From contig CACYDD010000167.1 of the NCBI GenBank assembly GCA_902773065.1, positions 1 through 6,942 of the forward strand: a stretch of DNA of 6,942 nucleotides. The letters are read 5' to 3'. The position numbers and the translations under genes were made by a program. The notes under the pieces are model-generated. The model was not told the DNA's origin and searched no databases. It saw only the letters and a program-made list of their open reading frames with translations. This DNA is from an uncultured Ruminococcus sp. (GTDB taxonomy: Bacteria > Bacillota > Clostridia > Oscillospirales > Acutalibacteraceae). Shown here in pieces: positions 5,839 through 6,942 of the stretch (the stretch's first letter is position 1; each line of letters starts with the position of its first letter).

Positions 5839-6546
5839 TCAATGATTATTTTTGTTCAGCTTGCAAAGCCTGTTGCGCTCTGCAAGAATACCGCCTGTCT
5901 TTTTGCAGAGTTTTAATGCCGATTTGTTATCGCCGTCAACAACTGCTTTTTGCAATTCTTCAATGTTGAAATACAGCTCCTGCTCGATTTCTTCTGTCGC
6001 CTTGCCGCTGACAGGGTCGCTGTACTTTATGCTGTCGGCAAGCTTGTCAAGTTCGGTTTTCAGCTCGCCGCTGACGTCCGACTGGGAGATAAGTACATTC
6101 ATTTTTGACTGTAGGATGCGCATCCTGCTGACATCCTTGACGATTTTTTCGTCCTGACGCTCAACCTCTTCACGAACTGCATCGGCGGACACAAGACCTG
6201 CCGCAGCCGCCGCAAGCATGACGATAAACAAAACAGCCGAGATCCACGGAGGAATAAACATACCCAACGCCATTGCACCGATACTAAGCAGCACCTGAGC
6301 TATGAGATAAATCACGCCGATGCGTGCGATAGGGAAGCCGTAGAATTTGCTTCTGACACTTTCCGCACCGTCAAAAGCAAGCTTCATAACAAGGATCTGC
6401 ACAAGTATGGCAAACATTCCAAACCCGTAACCTATCCAGAACACCGCAGTTTTGGCAAAGGGTACGACAAAAGCTATGACATTAAAAGCCACAAGAGATA
6501 AGCCAATAATTATCAGGAATCGTATTTCATTTTTTGTCAGTTTCAT
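5839..6546 (-). CDS. Four-helix membrane protein with coiled-coil cytoplasmic tail
   Basis: Four hydrophobic segments lie at about residues 9-30, 34-57, 75-96 and 99-121 (for example RFLIIIGLSLVAFNVIAFVV and WISAVLFIVMLAAAAAGLVS). They are followed by a charged helical tail (about 124-235) rich in E, K and L, probably a coiled coil ending in a basic segment (AERNRLCKLNKNNH). No enzyme motif or known family is recognised. Topology is uncertain, but an even number of helices and the long charged tail suggest that both ends are cytoplasmic. The start overlaps the zinc-ribbon stop as ATGA (6546-6543), which implies translational coupling. AAAGGA lies 9 bases upstream. The TIR gene follows after 25 bases. 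In this operon it could anchor the soluble zinc-ribbon and TIR proteins at the membrane. That is inference from order only. Confidence 0.8.
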   Translation of the reverse strand: MKLTKNEIRFLIIIGLSLVAFNVIAFVVPFAKTAVFWIGYGFGMFAILVQILVMKLAFDGAESVRSKFYGFPIARIGVIYLIAQVLLSIGAMALGMFIPPWISAVLFIVMLAAAAAGLVSADAVREEVERQDEKIVKDVSRMRILQSKMNVLISQSDVSGELKTELDKLADSIKYSDPVSGKATEEIEQELYFNIEELQKAVVDGDNKSALKLCKKTGGILAERNRLCKLNKNNH

Positions 6547-6878
6547 CCGTTTTCATCCTTTCTTTTTCCGCAGTTATTGCAGAACATTCCCGTTATGCCT
6601 TTATTGCCGCAATCACAATCCCATGTCGTTGGTTCCTCCGGCTTTTTTGCGCCGCATATATTGCAGAAGTTCCCGACTATGTTTTTGTTACCGCAGGCGC
6701 AGTCCTAGGTTTTCGGCTCCTCTGGACGCTTGCTGCCGCACATATTGCAGAAATTGCCGATAATACCCTTGTTGCCGCAGGTGCAGTCCCATGTATCGGA
6801 TTTCTTTTCCGGTCTGGGCTTGCCGCAGAGATTGCAGAATTTTCCGACAATACCTTTGTTGCCGCATTGGCAGTCCCA
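6546..6878 (-). repeat. Four tandem zinc-ribbon repeats of 78-87 bases
   Basis: Units start at the Trp (or amber) codon at 6878, 6791, 6707 and 6623, a spacing of 29, 28 and 28 codons, with the last unit 26 codons long. Each encodes CxCGNK then FCNxCG, four cysteines per unit for one zinc. The nucleotide sequences are close but not identical, indicating older duplications rather than a fresh slippage event. This is a coding repeat, not a CRISPR array. Confidence 0.85.
6705..6707 (-). other. In-frame TAG at a conserved Trp position
   Basis: The context is AAA ACC TAG GAC TGC GCC TGC GGT. The equivalent codon is TGG in the other three repeats, so one base (plus-strand C to T at 6706) explains the stop. 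All 53 sense codons behind it remain open and keep all eight cysteines. Nothing else in the window suggests that TAG is generally reassigned. Confidence 0.9.
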
Positions 6879-6942
6879 TGTGTCATTCTGTTTCGGTTCG
6901 GGCTTTTTCTCACCGCAATCCGGACAGAATCTGCTCAATATA

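Larger units (their letters stand above)
6543..6942 (-). pseudogene. Multi-zinc-ribbon protein, 3' part, interrupted by an in-frame amber codon
   Basis: The frame enters from the right edge (ILSRFCPDCGEKKP). It has one ordinary zinc ribbon half (FCPDCG), then four tandem units of the form W-D-C-x-C-G-N-K...G-x-F-C-N-x-C-G, ending at TGA 6545-6543. The third unit begins with TAG (6707-6705) where units one, two and four have TGG for Trp, and the frame continues perfectly conserved behind it. A product ending at the amber would lack the last two ribbons. The TTG at 6938 is a possible start, but the frame is open to the edge, so the gene probably begins outside the window. Zinc-ribbon tails of this kind occur on SPFH-domain ('virion core', YdjI-like) proteins of related bacteria, so this may be the C-terminus of one. 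That identity is a guess. It is coupled to the membrane-protein gene by an ATGA overlap. Confidence 0.75.

Noticed and set aside
6705..6707. Reassigned TAG genetic code
   Set aside because: All other complete genes end in TAA or TGA, which is too little evidence. A single TGG-to-TAG change is simpler.
6546..6878. Tandem repeat as a CRISPR array
   Set aside because: The units are contiguous coding zinc ribbons with no unique spacers.

Overview
The window looks like the chromosome of a low-to-moderate GC Gram-positive anaerobe of the Clostridia, most likely a gut Oscillospiraceae/Ruminococcus-type bacterium. The grounds are strong AGGAGG-type ribosome sites, a sortase that appears to be class C, a zinc-ribbon/TPR/TIR protein of a type common in these bacteria, and a Mu-like element. 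Genus is an inference. Every gene except one repressor is on the minus strand.

Region 1 (1-595) is the edge of a cell-surface locus. It holds the N-terminal 135 codons of a membrane-anchored sortase-like protein, running off the window. Overlapping its start is the 3' tail of another single-pass membrane protein, possibly a second sortase.

Region 2 (586 to about 2463) is the left early end of a decayed Mu-like transposable element. It has a minus-strand pair (small XRE regulator, then MuA-like transposase) facing away from a plus-strand XRE repressor. The transposase is dead as it stands: it carries a -1 frame change at an A7 run and is cut off just after the first catalytic Asp motif. The control region between the regulators is nonetheless intact: a perfect TTGACA-N17-TATAAT promoter with one palindrome filling its spacer and another covering its -10 and start. 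A bidirectional terminator, and possibly a small RNA, follow the repressor.

Region 3 (2643 to about 3720) holds a response regulator with a receiver domain and a winged helix. Just upstream, a short reading-frame remnant ends in an overlap with its start codon. Further upstream lies a structured non-coding stretch with two GC-rich hairpins.

Region 4 (3795-6942) is a tightly packed minus-strand operon. It encodes the end of a multi-zinc-ribbon protein (four CxCG...CxxC repeats), a four-helix membrane protein with a coiled-coil tail, and a 672-residue zinc ribbon-TPR-TIR-winged-helix protein with a SARM1-like catalytic Glu. The zinc-ribbon gene has an amber codon exactly where the other three repeats have Trp. 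The TIR protein's gene changes sharply in base composition after the TIR domain. This operon is the best candidate for an uncharacterised system in the window: zinc ribbons at both ends, a membrane component and a likely NAD-cleaving TIR domain.
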